Under the pieces are notes generated by a model. It was not told where the DNA came from. It did not search any database and was given only the letters and a program-made list of their open reading frames with translations. Positions 23,458-36,465 of a DNA stretch of 61,126 nucleotides are shown piece by piece (position 1 is the stretch's first letter; every line of letters starts with the position of its first letter). The stretch lies in assembly GCA_016946835.1 (NCBI GenBank), contig JACVTC010000052.1:1047501-1108626 (forward strand). The letters are read 5' to 3'. The position numbers and the translations under genes were made by a program. The stretch is from Neocallimastix lanati (nom. inval.) (taxonomy: Eukaryota; Neocallimastigomycota; Neocallimastigomycetes; Neocallimastigales; Neocallimastigaceae).

Positions 23458-26400
23458 ATGACAAAAAGAAGACAAACAAATAATGATCCTGTCATCACCA
23501 ATCAACATATTGATCCAAGAAGAAACTTAATTACATTTAATTATTCAGAAAGTTTCAATAGGATCATTGAATTAAATACAGAAAATTACAAAGGTTGGTC
23601 GAGAAAAATTTTTTATCTACTGTCAATTAATAAATTAACAAAATATGTATTAAAACAAAATATAAAGAAATTAAGAAAGAAAAATATTCAAGGAAATTTA
23701 GATGATTACGTACTAGACCCATTTGATGACTCTTTTGTATATGAAAAAGGAACTACAACTGAAGATATAGAAAATGACAATACTTCCAAATGGATTGTAA
23801 TAAATAGTCTAGCTGAAAAAACCTCGAAATTAGTCGAAGGGAACGAAAAAACTGCTTTCCACATATGAAACATATTGCAAGGATCATTTACAAAAAGTGC
23901 TGGAAGAAGAAAATTGGAACTTGAAAAGGAAATCAAAGAAATGAAATATAATACTGATGAAGATATTAACATTTTCAAATTTGTACTTTCAAGAACTGTC
24001 TTGAACATATTCCTGGAGATCACTTTTTAAATAATTAGCCATCTACCATTTCAAATTTTACAAATTTTACAACCTATCATCAAATCAGGGGGAATAACTC
24101 TTATTTCAATAACAATGGTTATGACGAAACTTCAAGTAATGAATTTACATTACCAAACAGTAGCTCCCATTCATATAACCCAAATCAAATTTATAATCAA
24201 CACAATAAAAATATCTATAAATTAAGTAAGTATAACAATAATATAAGCACTACCGCCAAAGGAAAATATAACAGAAACAAAAATATAGACAAAAATACTA
24301 ATGAGAAAAAACCAAGATATCACTAATAATAATAATAATAATAATAATTGCAATAATAACAATAATGATAATAATAATTGTAATAATAATAATGATAATA
24401 ATAATAATTGTAATAATAATGATGATAATAATAATAGCAATAATAACAGTAATTACAATAAAGATAATAATAACAATTATAAAGATAGAAATACTAATAA
24501 TAATACTAACCTTAATAATGACAATAATAACAACACCAGTAAATATATAAATATCAATAATAACAACAACTTATTAAATGCAAACAATAATAAAGAAATC
24601 ATTATCAACAATACCATAACGTGTAAAACTAAATATAAAATAAATAAAAAACAATACCCAAAAAGAGAAATTGACAATACTAATATAAAGTCAAATCAAT
24701 TAAAAAAACAAAAATTAAACATTAAATTTGTTGAACCTATTACATACAAAGATATTTTCAATTATGACGATAAAACAGAATGGTTAACGGCTGTCAATGA
24801 AGAACTAAACAATATGAAAAAATTAAACGTATATAAAACAGTTAAAGAACTTCCATATAAAACTAATATAATATCATCGAAATGGATATTCAAATATAAG
24901 AAAGATTCCGAAGGAAGAATTACAAAAAGAAAAGCACGTCTGGTAGCTCGTGGTTTCTCCCAAAAATACGGTATTGATTTTAAAGAAACTTTCTCACCAA
25001 ACCTGAAACATGATTCCCTTAGAATATTCACTACTTTTGCTGCACAAAAAATTTTTAAAAGAGAACAAATAGACATCAATGCTGCTTATCTAAATGCAAA
25101 CCTCACTGAAGAAGTTTATATGAAACCACCTGAGGGACATCTAGATTATAATAATAAATTTTGGAAACTAAACAAAGCAATATACGGACTCAAGCAGAGC
25201 GGCAGAGAATAGAATAAAGAAATAAATAATTTCCTTATAAATTTAGGATTTAAACAACTACTAAGCGAACCTTGTTTCTATATAAAAAGAAACAATCAAA
25301 ACAATATTAATTGTATCCTTGGAGTGTATGTTGATGACATACTAATAGTAGGCAAAAGTAAAGAAATAAATAATACAAAAAATAGAATAAAAAATAAATT
25401 TAAAATAAAAGAAATTGGTGATGTTGATTTTGTGATAGGTATAAAATTTATAAAATACTAAAATGGATATATATTAACTCAAAGTAGATATTTAACTGAT
25501 TTATTAGATCGTATAATATTTCAGAATTAGCTCCTTTTGAAGAATATGAAACCATTAGAAAATGAGAAGTTAAGAAAACAAAAAATTGACGAAACTTTAT
25601 ATAGGGGAGCCATTGGAAGTCTCTTATATTTAGCAATATGCACCAGACCTGACATCATTTTCGCGGTTAGTAAGGCTGCCAGAAAATCAAAGGAACCGAC
25701 CATGGGAGAATGTCAGAAGAATATTCAGATACCTAAAAGGCACCATGAATTTTGGTTTAAAATTTTCAGGAAAGACATCCATAGAAGCATTCGTCGACGC
25801 AGACTATGCTGGAGACGAAGAAAGTAGAAGATCAACTACCGGATTCATTGTATGTAAGGGAGAAACGCCTACAAGCTGATGCTCTAAACTCCAGCATTGC
25901 GAGTCAACATCAACCGTTTTAGCGTAATATTACAGCCTCAGTGAATGCTGTATGCATTGTGTATGGTACCTAAACATATTAAAGGAATTAGACTATAACA
26001 TCACATATATAAATGTAAACGTTGACAATAAAGCAACCATTTATAATAGCAAGAATCAATCAATCAATCCAAAAACTAAACATATAGATATCAGATTTCA
26101 TTATGTAAGAGAATTAATAAAAGAAAATAAAATTAAACTTTACAACATTAAATCTGAAAGTAATTTGGCAGACAGATTTATGAAATTCCTAAATAATACG
26201 CTCATGAACAAATTTAGAAATGCGATACTTCATAATATCTACAATTTAAAAATCACATATTAAACTTAAACTAAGATAAATTTGAGGGGGAATGTCAGAA
26301 AGAAACAAATAAAAAAGAATATTTATTTAAGAAAATACAAATTATATAAATTGGTGACCAATAGTATTTATGTACTAAATAATATTATAAATAAATAAAA

Positions 26401-26500
26401 TATAAAAAGAGTAAATTTGTATCTGAAAAACATGTAGATATATATATATAATAAATAAAAATATAATAAATAACATTATAAAACAATTATATTTCATATT
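23458..26500 (+). mobile_element. Copia retrotransposon lacking protease and integrase, broken frames
   Basis: A Gag start (MTKRRQTNN) stays open to 23868, then a TGA interrupts it. After about 300 bases of Asn-rich spacer, RT begins, open at 24301-25212 (DINAAYLNANL, then a premature TAG after YGLKQSGRE). YVDD follows near 25330. RNase H pieces are at 25537-26263 with frameshifts. The Gag-to-RT distance leaves no room for protease and integrase, so it is internally deleted. A purine tract (GAGGGGGAA, 26284-26292) and a TGTCAGAAAG 3' LTR start at 26293 are present; no matching 5' LTR was found upstream. Gag and RT resemble the minus-strand element at 51.7-58.1 kb. Confidence 0.85.
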
Positions 26501-26509
26501 ATTATGTTT

Positions 26510-26640
26510 AAAAATTTTTACGTCTGTCACATAAAATTAATTAAAACATTTATGTATAAGAATTTTCTTTTTAACTTATTTTATCCAATGAAATTCAAGT
26601 ATTAATATTAATTTAAATTAAAAGACTAAATATTGAAAAA
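26510..26640 (+). other. Conserved 5'-flank block of paralogue C (inverted with the gene)
   Basis: The reverse complement of the blocks upstream of A and B (ACGTCTGTCACATAAAATTA, TTATCCAATGAAATTCAAG), matching the opposite orientation of gene C. Its conservation next to each start keeps a promoter role possible but unproven. Confidence 0.7.
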
Positions 26641-27030
26641 TAAAATAAAATAATAATAATAGCAATTAAAAAATATTTATATATAAATGAAAAAGAAAAG
26701 AACGGTAAATAATTTTTTTCTTAAAAAAAAAAGAAAAAGACAATTTTTTTCTTAAAAGAAAAAAAAAGTATTATTAATCTCTATTATAATAGAAAAGAGG
26801 AAAGAATAGAGAAAAAAAAAATAAAATAAGAAATAAAATAATACATGAGAAGTGTTTAGAAATATAAAATTTAATGTAAAAAATATATATAAAATTTAAA
26901 CTTAAATATATATATATATAAATACTCATTTAAAAGGAACAAAATAAATTAAAAATTAAAAACAAACCCTATTAGAATTAAAACAAATTAAAAAAAAATT
27001 TATTGATTAAAATAAAATAATATAGTGAAA

Positions 27031-28194
27031 ATGAAAAATTGTAATTTAATTTCAGTTGTTTTAATTTTAATTTTTGGCTTATTTGATATTATTACTGCAA
27101 TGGTTATTCCAAGTGACTGTACAGTGATAGAAAAAGTCATAAATACGATAGGAAATGATCTTCAAAAAACCTATAAAGACCTAAATATAGTTTATTGTTG
27201 TGATTTTCCTCAAATTACCTGTCAAACCTTTAATAATCAAGTTGTAGTTACAGAAATGTAAATATTAATCATTGATATTAATAATTGATATTAATAATTA
27301 GAATTAATAATTATAGTTTAAATTAATATTTGTATTTGATATTATAATTATTTTTATTATTATTATTTTACGTTTTACTAAAATATATTTAATATATTAA
27401 TATTTTTTTTATATATTATTTTATTCATTGTCACTTTTAAATTTTTTATTATTTTATTTTTTATTTTATTTTATTTTATTTTATTTTTATTTTTTTATTT
27501 TTTTATTTTTTATTTTTTTTATGTAATTTATTATATTAATAATAAAATAAAATATACATTTAATTTATATATTAACATTTATTTTAGTAAATTTAATAAT
27601 TATGAAAATCTTTCCAATCAAGATATGGGAAAAATTATTTCTCAATTTGCAAAATTACCATATTTAACTACTTTGTAATTAATATATTTTTTTGTTATTG
27701 TATTTTTATAAATTATTAAATAATATAAATATATAAATTCCAGAAGATTAATATACTAATTATTTTTTTTATTTATACATTATTGATAATTGTTATATTG
27801 ATAACTATTTTAATAAAAATTTATTACATTTTTTTTTTTTTTTTTTATAATAATTGTTGAATAAATTATATTTATATATGAATAAATAATATTTTTTTAA
27901 ATAGGGAAATGTCAAACAATTTAATTGTTGGTGAATTTCCAAATAATCTTTCAGAGTTAAAAAAATTACGAAAATTGTAAATATATACATAAATATACAT
28001 ATAAAATACATAATATTATTATAATATTTAGATATTTAAATTTATTTATTTATATAGATAAAATTATTTAATAGAAATAAATATTTATATATAATTTTAT
28101 ATTTATTCATATATAAATAGGGATCTTAGTGGTAATTACTTGGAAGATAGAAATACTAACACTAGTCTTAATATTGAAGATTTGTAAATCTAAT

Positions 28195-28231
<37 letters not shown>

Positions 28232-28768
28232 TTTTATTTTATCTTATTTTATTCAATCTATACTTTAATAATATTTATATTCTACTATTTATTTTATTTT
28301 ATTTTATCTTATTTTATCTTATTTTATCTTATTTTATCTTATTTTATTCAATCTATACTTTAATAATATTTATATTCTACTATTTATTTTATTTTATTTT
28401 ATTATATATATATTTTTTAATACAGTTTTAAAATAAAAAAGTTAATTGTTTAATATATCATTTTTTTATTTATTTATATCTATTATTATAAAATTTAATT
28501 TAATTATATTTAAGAAATTTATCTAAATCAGATCCATTTATTAATCAGAATAAAAAAGTAAAGGACCTTGGTGGTAATAAAATTATTAAATGTTACACTA
28601 TTTATAGTATGGTAAGTAATTAATTAATTATTAAAAGATTTTAAAATATATGATATATATAAAATTAATAATGTTTAAAAGGGAAATAAAAGATAGCAAA
28701 ATATCTTAATAATTACAAATATTGTATTAAAATTTAAATTAAATTATCATGTATTAACTAATTAATTA

Positions 28769-28799
<31 letters not shown>

Positions 28800-29431
28800 A
28801 ACTATAATTGAGTAATTAAATATTAATAGGTAAAATAAAAATAAAATAAAAATTAAATGACAAAACATAAGTTATAAAATTTTTGAATATGAAATAAAAA
28901 TTGAATGAAATGAAATGAAATAATGATAATAATAATTAATTGAATTATAAAAACTAAATTATTGTAATAATAATTACTAAACAATTTTTTTATTTTATTT
29001 TATTTTATTTAACAGGTGTTAATTTCACTTGGAAATTATATTGTATTTAGTAGAATTGGAAGACTGATAATTGATAAAAAGATCCTTTATGAAACCTGTT
29101 ATAATATATATAGAATAGTGTATCTTTATTTTCACTATTTCGTTTACAAAAGTCTTCTGTTTGGTATTAAAAAGGTAAAAATTATTGTGAATTAGTATAA
29201 TAAAATATCAATCAAATTAAAAATAATTAAAAAAAAAAAATAAATAGTAATAAAAGAAATAATAATAATGATGATACATAATTAAAAAATCTTAAAAAAC
29301 ATATATAATTTAGAAAATAAATAAATAAATAATTAATTAATTAATTAATTGATTAATATTTCTTTTTAATTATTATTTATAATTAAAATTTTTAATAATA
29401 AATATTTATATATTTTATTTTTAATTTAAAA

Positions 29432-29523
<92 letters not shown>

Positions 29524-29927
29524 AATAAAATAAAATAAAAAAATAACTAGGGTAATTTAAATTTAATGAAAAAATTTAAATATTATTTCTTAGTAATAAT
29601 ACTTAAACGAATTATTGTTAGTGATTCTACTAAATTAATAAAAGAAAAAATAAAAAAAATGAGTGGTGATAAATCAAGAAATGAAACCGAAAAAAAAGAA
29701 ATTCCTTATAAAACTATATTCATTGATTTATTTATTGTTATAATCCAAGTAAGTTTTTATAAATATATTAGTTGTAATTAAATCTGATCCTATTTTTTTT
29801 TATCTAATTAAGTTATTTTTCCTTTTCCCTTTTTTTTTTTTTTTAATATTTTATATAAATGTAGATTGTTTATTACATTCTTGCAGTAAATTACATAAAT
29901 AAATATGAAGCTTATTTAAAAAATTAA
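27031..29927 (+). CDS. LRR multi-membrane-segment protein, paralogue C (complete)
   Basis: Eight exons: 27031-27257, 27588-27674, 27905-27976, 28121-28183, 28515-28611, 29016-29174, 29551-29748 and 29865-29927. They sum to 966 nt, a continuous frame of 321 residues ending in TAA. An in-frame GTG six bases earlier is not used as the start. In order: signal peptide, cysteine cap (VYCCDFPQITC), LRR exon 2, LRR exon 3 with NLIVGEFPNNLSEL, a third LRR on exon 4, then hydrophobic segments in exons 5-8 (about four possible membrane spans) separated by a basic loop rich in Lys/Glu. Exon 4 has GNYLEDRN where the others have GNCW. Introns 1-4 are phase 2 and 5-7 phase 0. Molecular role unknown; cell-surface location inferred. 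Confidence 0.85.
28228..28405 (+). repeat. Interrupted (TTTTA)n array in intron 4 of paralogue C
   Basis: TTTTA and TTATC-variant pentamers with two copies of the spacer CAATCTATACTTTAATAATA. T-rich on the coding strand, like the homologous intron of the other paralogues although this gene is inverted. Confidence 0.9.
29430..29522 (+). repeat. (AAT)n microsatellite in intron 6 of paralogue C
   Basis: About thirty AAT units in the intron before exon 7. The equivalent introns of B and E carry shorter ATT/ATC tracts. Confidence 0.9.
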
Positions 29928-30016
29928 TAAAATAATATCTATTCGTTAGAAAGAAGAAAAATAATAAAATTATAATAAATATGAATAAATAAATAAATAA
30001 ATAAATAAATAAAAAA

Positions 30017-30050
<34 letters not shown>

Positions 30051-30101
30051 AATAGAAATTATTTTATATTTTTTAATTCATAATACGGAAATAAAATAAA
30101 A

Positions 30102-30176
<75 letters not shown>

Positions 30177-30690
30177 GTAATAATAATAGTAATAATACAA
30201 AAAGAAATAAAATAATAATTATAATAATAATAATAGTCATAATAAAAGATATATAATAAAATAAAATAAAATAAAATAAAATAAAACAATAAAAACATAC
30301 TAAAACAATCAATATTAAAAATGATAGGATACACGAACTGTATAAATTAATAATATATAAAGATATTTATTATTAATTTATGAATATATAAATAATACAA
30401 AAGAAAAAAACTATTTTTAATATATAAATATTTTAATATTGTGAATTAATATATGAACTCGTTTATAATTCAAAATTTAATTTTTATTATAAATTCGTTT
30501 ATCAAAAATATGAAAATATTATATTTATATATAAATATATAAATATCATTAATTAAAAATTTATTTAATAATAAATAAATAAATAAAATAAAATTTAAAA
30601 TAAAGATTCTTCAAATAAAAAATAAAGCAATATATTACTGTTTTTAAACTCCATTCATTTTTTAAAAAAATTTTTTTTTTCTTATTTTAT
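29928..30690. other. 3' flank of paralogue C: poly-A, (AAT)n, AT-rich, no gene
   Basis: Poly-A runs (about 30017-30049 and 30109-30143), an AAT tract and short TAAAA pentamers. CATACTAAAACAATCAATAT near 30296 is the inverted counterpart of the 3'-flank string at 17055 and 37845. This shows that the duplicated unit extends past the gene's 3' end. Confidence 0.7.
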
Positions 30691-30692
30691 AT

Positions 30693-31608
30693 TATTTTAT
30701 TTTATTTATTTTATTCAATCTGTCCTTTAATCATATTTATATTCTACTATTTATTTTATTTTATTTTATTTTATTTTATTTTATTTTATTTTATTTTATT
30801 TTATTTTATTTTATTTTATTCAATCTGTACTTTATATTTAATATTCTACTATTTATTTTATTTTATTTTATTTTATTTTATTTTATTTTATTTTATTTTA
30901 TTTTATTCAATCTGTACTTTACATTCATATTCTACTATTTATTTTATTTTATTTTATTTTATTTTATTTTATTTTATTTTATTTTATTTTATTTTATTTT
31001 ATTTTATTTTATTTTATTTTATTTTATTTTATTTTATTTTATTTTATTTTATTTTATTTTATTTTATTTTATTTTATTTTATTTTATTTTATTTTATTTT
31101 ATTCAATCTGTACTTTACATTCATATTCTACTATTTATTTTATTTTATTTTATTTTATTTTATTTTATTTTATTTTATTTTATTTTATTTTATTCAATCT
31201 GTACTTTACATTCATATTCTACTATTTATTTTATTTTATTTTATTTTATTTTATTTTATTTTATTTTATTTTATTTTATTTTATTTTATTTTATTTTATT
31301 TTATTTTATTTTATTTTATTTTATTTTATTTTATTTTATTTTATTTTATTTTATTTTATTTTATTTTATTTTATTTTATTTTATTTTATTTTATTTTATT
31401 TTATTTTATTTTATTTTATTTTATTTTATTTTATTTTATTTTATTTTATTTTATTTTATTTTATTTTATTTTATTTTATTTTATTTTATTTTATTTTATT
31501 TTATTTTATTTTATTTTATTTTATTTTATTTTATTTTATTTTATTTTATTTTATTTTATTTTATTTTATTTTATTTTATTTTATTTTATTTTATTTTATT
31601 TTATTTTG
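30693..31608 (+). repeat. Interrupted (TTTTA)n array, the longest uninterrupted run in the window
   Basis: Five CAATCTGTAC/CCTTT-type spacers with pentamer runs between, the last run lasting from about 31230 to 31608 without interruption. Ends about 60 bp from the stop codon of paralogue D. Confidence 0.92.
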
Positions 31609-31668
31609 TATTTATTTTAATTTTATTATTTTCTTCTTTTTAATAAATAGATATTATTTTATTAATTT

Positions 31669-31743
31669 TTAAAATAAGCCATATAAATTAATTAATTTTA
31701 CTCCATGAATGTAATAAACGATCTACATTTATATAGTATTAAA

Positions 31744-31787
<44 letters not shown>

Positions 31788-33232
31788 AAAAGAAAAAAAA
31801 AGAAAAAAAAAAGAAATATAATTTAATTAGATAAAAAAAATAGTATCAGATTTAATTATTATTTATATATTTATAGACTTACACTGAATATAACAGAGAA
31901 TAATTCAAATACATAAAGAATTATTTTTTTTCGAATTATTTTTTTTCCTTTTTTATTTCGGGATCTTCTAAATTTATATTTAATTTGTAAAATTATTGCT
32001 GCAAAGTAATTATATTTAAATATTTTCAGGTATATTAATTTACGCTAATTATTTTATATTTAATTTTATTGTATTATTATAATTTTTTTTTTTTTTTTAA
32101 ATTATAAAAATGATATATATAAATATTTATTATTAATATTTATTTTTGATTATTAATTATAATTAAAATCATTAATTATTTATATATATTTACCTCACTA
32201 AAACCATAGGAAAGACAAAAGCAAGTTAAAAATTGAAAAAAAAAATAACCGTACATAAATATAATTTTAAATATAAAAGAATACAGGTCATTTGTAATAG
32301 TTACTCCAAAATGACGAAAGAATATATTAAAGAACCATTTTTTAATTCTTTCTTCATCTTCAAATATATTAGGTGCGTCAATAAAAATATTAACACCTAT
32401 TATTATCTATTAAATAAAATAAGATAAAATAAAATAAAAAAAATTGTTTATTAATTTATTATTACTATAATTTCGTTTTTATAATTTAATTTATTATTAT
32501 TATTATTTCATTTCTTTCAATTTTTATTTCATATTCAAAAATTTTATATCCTATTTTTAATTCAAGATAACTTAATTTATATTATATAATAATATTTGTA
32601 ATAATTAAGATATCTTACTGTCTTTTATTTCCCTTCTTAACTCTATTAATTTTATATATATCATATATTTTAAAATATGTTAATCATTAATTAACTACTT
32701 ACAAGCATTGCACAGAAGCTTAACATGGTTAATGAATTATAGCTAAATTCCTTTACTATTTTATTACTAATAATACACTTATTTCTAAAAAATATATATA
32801 ATATAATATTAAAATTATTAAATTAGAATTAATAATAATTATAAATAAATATAAATAAAAAAAAAAAAAAATAATTATATATTAAAAAATTAACACTATT
32901 TTTTCTAACTTTAATAATAAAATAAAACAAAATAAATAGTAGAATATAATTGTAAAGTAAAGATTGAATAAAATAAAATAAATAGTGAAATACAATAAAA
33001 ATATTAATGTATTAATAAAAATAAAATAAAATAAAATTAAAATAAATTATATTTACAATTCTTCAATAATAAGTTTTGTACTAGCATCTTTATCTTTCCA
33101 GCAATTACCACTAAGATCCCTGTTTATACATGAATAAATATAAAATAAAAAATATATATATTTATTTCTATTAAACTATTTTATCTAAATAAATACATAA
33201 ATTTAAATATCTAAATATTATAATTATATAAT

Positions 33233-33268
<36 letters not shown>

Positions 33269-33417
33269 TTATTTATTTATTTTTACAATTTTTGTAATTT
33301 TTTCAATTCAGAAAGATTATTTGGTAATTCACCGACAATTATATTATTTGACATTTCTCTATTTAAAAAAATAATTATTTATTAATATAAAAATATAATT
33401 TATACAACAAGTTTAAG

Positions 33418-33463
<46 letters not shown>

Positions 33464-34305
33464 ATAAAAATTTTATTAAAATAATTATCAATAATATATA
33501 AATAAAAAATATAATAATTAGTATAATGTTCGTCTGGAATTTATATATATATGCACTTTTTATTTAATTATTTATAAAAATACTATAGTAAAATATTTAT
33601 TAATTACAAAGTAGTTAAATGTGGTAATTTAGCAAATTGAGAAATAATTTTTCCCATATCTTGATTGGAAAGATTTTTATAATTATTAAATTTACTATTA
33701 TAAATGTTGATATATATATATTTATATTCATAATTTATTTTATTATTAATATAATAAATAATATTAAATAAAATAAAATAAAATAAAATAAAATAAATAA
33801 AAATAAAATAAATAAAAATAAAATTAAAATTAAAATAAAACAATAAAATAATAAAATAAAAAAAAAAAATAAAAGAAGTAATAATGAAAGAAATAATATA
33901 TGAAAATATATATATATACAATATATTTTATTAAAAAGTAAAAGAATATTAATATTAAAAATTATAATATAAATTATTAATATTAATTTTAAATTTTAAC
34001 TACAATTATTAATAATAATTATTAATATCCATTAGTAATATCAAAGATTATTATCAAAGATTAATATCAATGATAAATAATTACATTTCAGTAACTACAT
34101 CTTGATTATTCAAGTTTTTACAGGTAATTTGACGAAAATTACAACAATTAATTATATTTAAGTTTTTATAAGTTTTTTGAAGATCATTTCCAATCATATT
34201 TATGACTTCTTCTACTACTTTACAGTCATCGGGAATTGCTGTAACAGTTTCGAATAAACCAAAAATTAAAATGAAAACAAATGAATTTAAATTACTATAT
34301 TTCAT
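31669..34305 (-). CDS. LRR multi-membrane-segment protein, paralogue D (complete)
   Basis: Exons 34085-34305, 33608-33694, 33287-33358, 33057-33119, 32703-32784, 32194-32406, 31883-32044 and 31669-31722 join to 954 nt, giving 317 residues and a TAA. Domains: signal peptide (FETVTA end), cysteine cap (NCCNFRQITC), three single-exon LRRs, then four hydrophobic stretches from exon 5 to exon 8. Exon 6 has the same length as in E and B (71 codons, FFRHFGVTITND motif) but not as in A and C. Exon 7 is 15 nt longer than in E through a direct repeat (GAATTATTTTTTTTC twice), adding a basic KKII-type repeat. Poly-T and poly-A runs sit in introns 2 and 3. Function unknown. Confidence 0.85.
32915..33045 (-). 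repeat. Short (TAAAA)n remnant in intron 4 of paralogue D
   Basis: Only a few pentamers with one AAGATTGAATAAAAT spacer and one AATGTATTAATAAAAAT spacer remain, so the array is present but contracted compared with A and B. Confidence 0.8.
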
Positions 34306-34344
34306 TTTTAATATATTATTTTATTTTTATCAATAAAAATTTTT

Positions 34345-34446
34345 TTAATTTACTTTACAGTCATTGGTAATTGCATGTGCCGTAATAGTTTCGAATAAAC
34401 TAACAATTAAAATGAAAACAAATGAAATTAAATTACTATATTTCAT
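34345..34446 (-). CDS. Duplicated signal-peptide mini-ORF upstream of paralogue D (33 codons)
   Basis: MKYSNLISFVFIL with a core ending LFETITAHA and a stop just after NDCKVN. It is followed by a second copy of the gene's leader. Near-identical to the mini-ORF in front of paralogue E. As in B, it breaks off where the cysteine cap should continue. Confidence 0.55.
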   Translation of the reverse strand: MKYSNLISFVFILIVSLFETITAHAITNDCKVN

Positions 34447-34721
34447 TTTTATTATATTTTTTTATTTTTATCAATAAAAATTTTTTAATTTGCTTTAATT
34501 CTAATAGGATTTGTTTTTAATTTTTAATCTATTTTGTTCTAAGAATTATTATTTTTACATTAAATTTAATATTGGTAAACACTATTTATTTATTTTTTTT
34601 ATTTAATTTTTTTTTTTTTATTTCTTTCTTTTTATTTTTTTATTTGTTTTTGTTTTTTTTTTCTGAATTTATTTAATTTTTACTTTATTTTTTTCCTTAT
34701 TTTTTATTATAATAGATATTA

Positions 34722-34800
34722 ATGAGGGTGGTGCGTTTCGGAATGAATGTGGCTTTAATATTTTTACATAAATTTTCATTTCGAAATGTGGCTTATATTA
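34722..34800. other. MULE-type terminal-repeat-like sequence
   Basis: GGTGCGTTTCGGAATGAATG, then a second inverted-looking CATTTCGAAATGTGGC. It resembles MULE ends at 2968, 5923 and 46476. There is no transposase next to it, so it is probably an end remnant or MITE. It replaces the conserved 5'-flank block that D would otherwise have. Confidence 0.4.
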
Positions 34801-35234
34801 TTTTTTATAAATTTATATTTATGAATATAATATTTAAAACATTAAAATAAAATGGCACATATAATTTCTTTGAAAAAATAATTATTAAAAATATTTAAAA
34901 TGTGATATATTTCAAAAAAAATGATGATTTACATTCGCCATATTCTGAAAATTTTTATTTATTTATTAATTTATTCATTTATTTATTTAATAATAATATT
35001 TTTTTTTTATATATTATTTTTTAATTATAAAGTTTGTTTATTATATGGAAATATAATAATTTACATTAATTTAAAATATTGTAAAAATTATAATAAAATT
35101 CATGTTAATATATATATGAGTATGCTATATCATTTACTTTATTATATAATTTATTTGTTGCTAAATTCAGTTTTTATATTAATTTCATATCAATATCTTA
35201 TTTATTTTATTTTATCATATTATATATTATTATT
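34801..35234. other. AT-rich spacer, no credible gene
   Basis: A 106-codon open frame (34921-35241) runs through here, but it is made only of Ile/Tyr/Leu/Phe-type codons expected from random A/T sequence and resembles nothing else in the window. Confidence 0.6.
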
Positions 35235-35920
35235 TCACTGAATATTTATTTATTTTATATTATTTTATTTTATTTCGATTGATACTTGCAATTTATTATA
35301 ATTCACATATTTATTTTATTTATTTTATTTTATTAGTACTTGTATTTTTATTATAATTCAAATATTTATTTTATTTTTTTTTATTTTATTTTTATTAATA
35401 CTTGTATTTTTATTATAATTCAAATAATTTTTTTATTTTATTATATTTCATATTTATTTTATTTTATTTTATTTTATTTTATTTTATTTTATTTTATTTT
35501 ATTTTATTTTATTTTATTTTATTTTATTTTATTTTATTTTATTTTATTTTATTTTATTTTATTTTATTTTATTTTATTTTATTTTATTTTATTTTATTTT
35601 ATTTTATTTTATTTTATTTTATTTTATTTTATTTTATTTATTTATTTTATTTTATTTTATTTTATTTTATTTTATTTTATTCAATCTGTACTTTATATTT
35701 ATATTTCAACTATTTATTTTATTTTATTTTATTTTATTTTATTTTATTTTATTTTATTTTATTTTATTTTATTTTATTTTATTCAATCTGTACTTTATAT
35801 TTATATTTCAACTATTTATTTTATTTTATTTTATTTTATTTTATTTTATTTTATTCAATCTGTAATTTATATTAATATTCTACTATTTATTTTATTTTAT
35901 TTTATTTTATTTACACCTTA
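35235..35920 (+). repeat. Interrupted (TTTTA)n array between D and the MULE fragment
   Basis: Starts with TTAATACTTGTATTTTTATT spacers of a third, diverged type, passes through about 40 clean pentamers, then three CAATCTGTACTTTATATTTA or close spacers, and ends at a poly-A run (35934-35957). Confidence 0.9.
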
Positions 35921-36239
35921 TTTTGTATTCAACAAAAAAAAAAAAAAAAAAAAAAAATGTTTATTACTTTATAAATATACAATTTATTTATAGTATTGTA
36001 GTATATGAAGATAGGTTGATCGTTTTTTATTCTGGTAACGATTTCTCAGTCTCCTACTTCATATTTGACTACAATAACTCTAACACTAGATTTAATTAAA
36101 ATGTTGAGAAACGACGTTTTTAACCTCTAAACGTAATTTCTCCGAAATCTAACTAAATAATAAATATTAATTCTAATTAATAACTATGCACTAATAAACC
36201 TATTTTAACTACAACCTCACATTTCGAACCAATTTTTAA

Positions 36240-36465
36240 TGATGATGTATCTTTATATCCAGGTGCCTATGAAAAAAAAAAGAAAGTTTGGTGTATGGAA
36301 CAATCAAAAGAGAAAAACATTAATAAAAACTAATAAAATCAAAAATATTATTGAAAATTACAAGAAAATGAAATCTTTTTAATTGATAATGAAAGAAATA
36401 GAAACCATATTGCTGGATTATGGTTTGAATGTTTAATTAATTTTAATAATAAAATAAAATAAATT
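36240..36465 (+). pseudogene. 3' fragment of a third FLYWCH-MULE transposase
   Basis: A short frame ends with RNHIAGLWFECLINFNNK. This matches the C-terminal tail beyond the stop codon of the 43.5-kb copy (KFWFECLTNLNN). Upstream sequence from 36000 has no recognisable frame. A small decayed piece only. Confidence 0.6.

Noticed and set aside
23951-23970. CTGATGA string suggestive of a hammerhead ribozyme core
   Set aside because: It lies inside the Gag coding sequence and lacks the GAAA partner and stems.
24222-24440. Minus-strand Leu-rich frame
   Set aside because: Antisense of the Asn codons in the copia linker at 24.3 kb.
34921-35241. 106-codon hydrophobic frame as a membrane protein
   Set aside because: Composition is what random AT-rich DNA gives, with no homologue in the window and no leader resembling the real genes.
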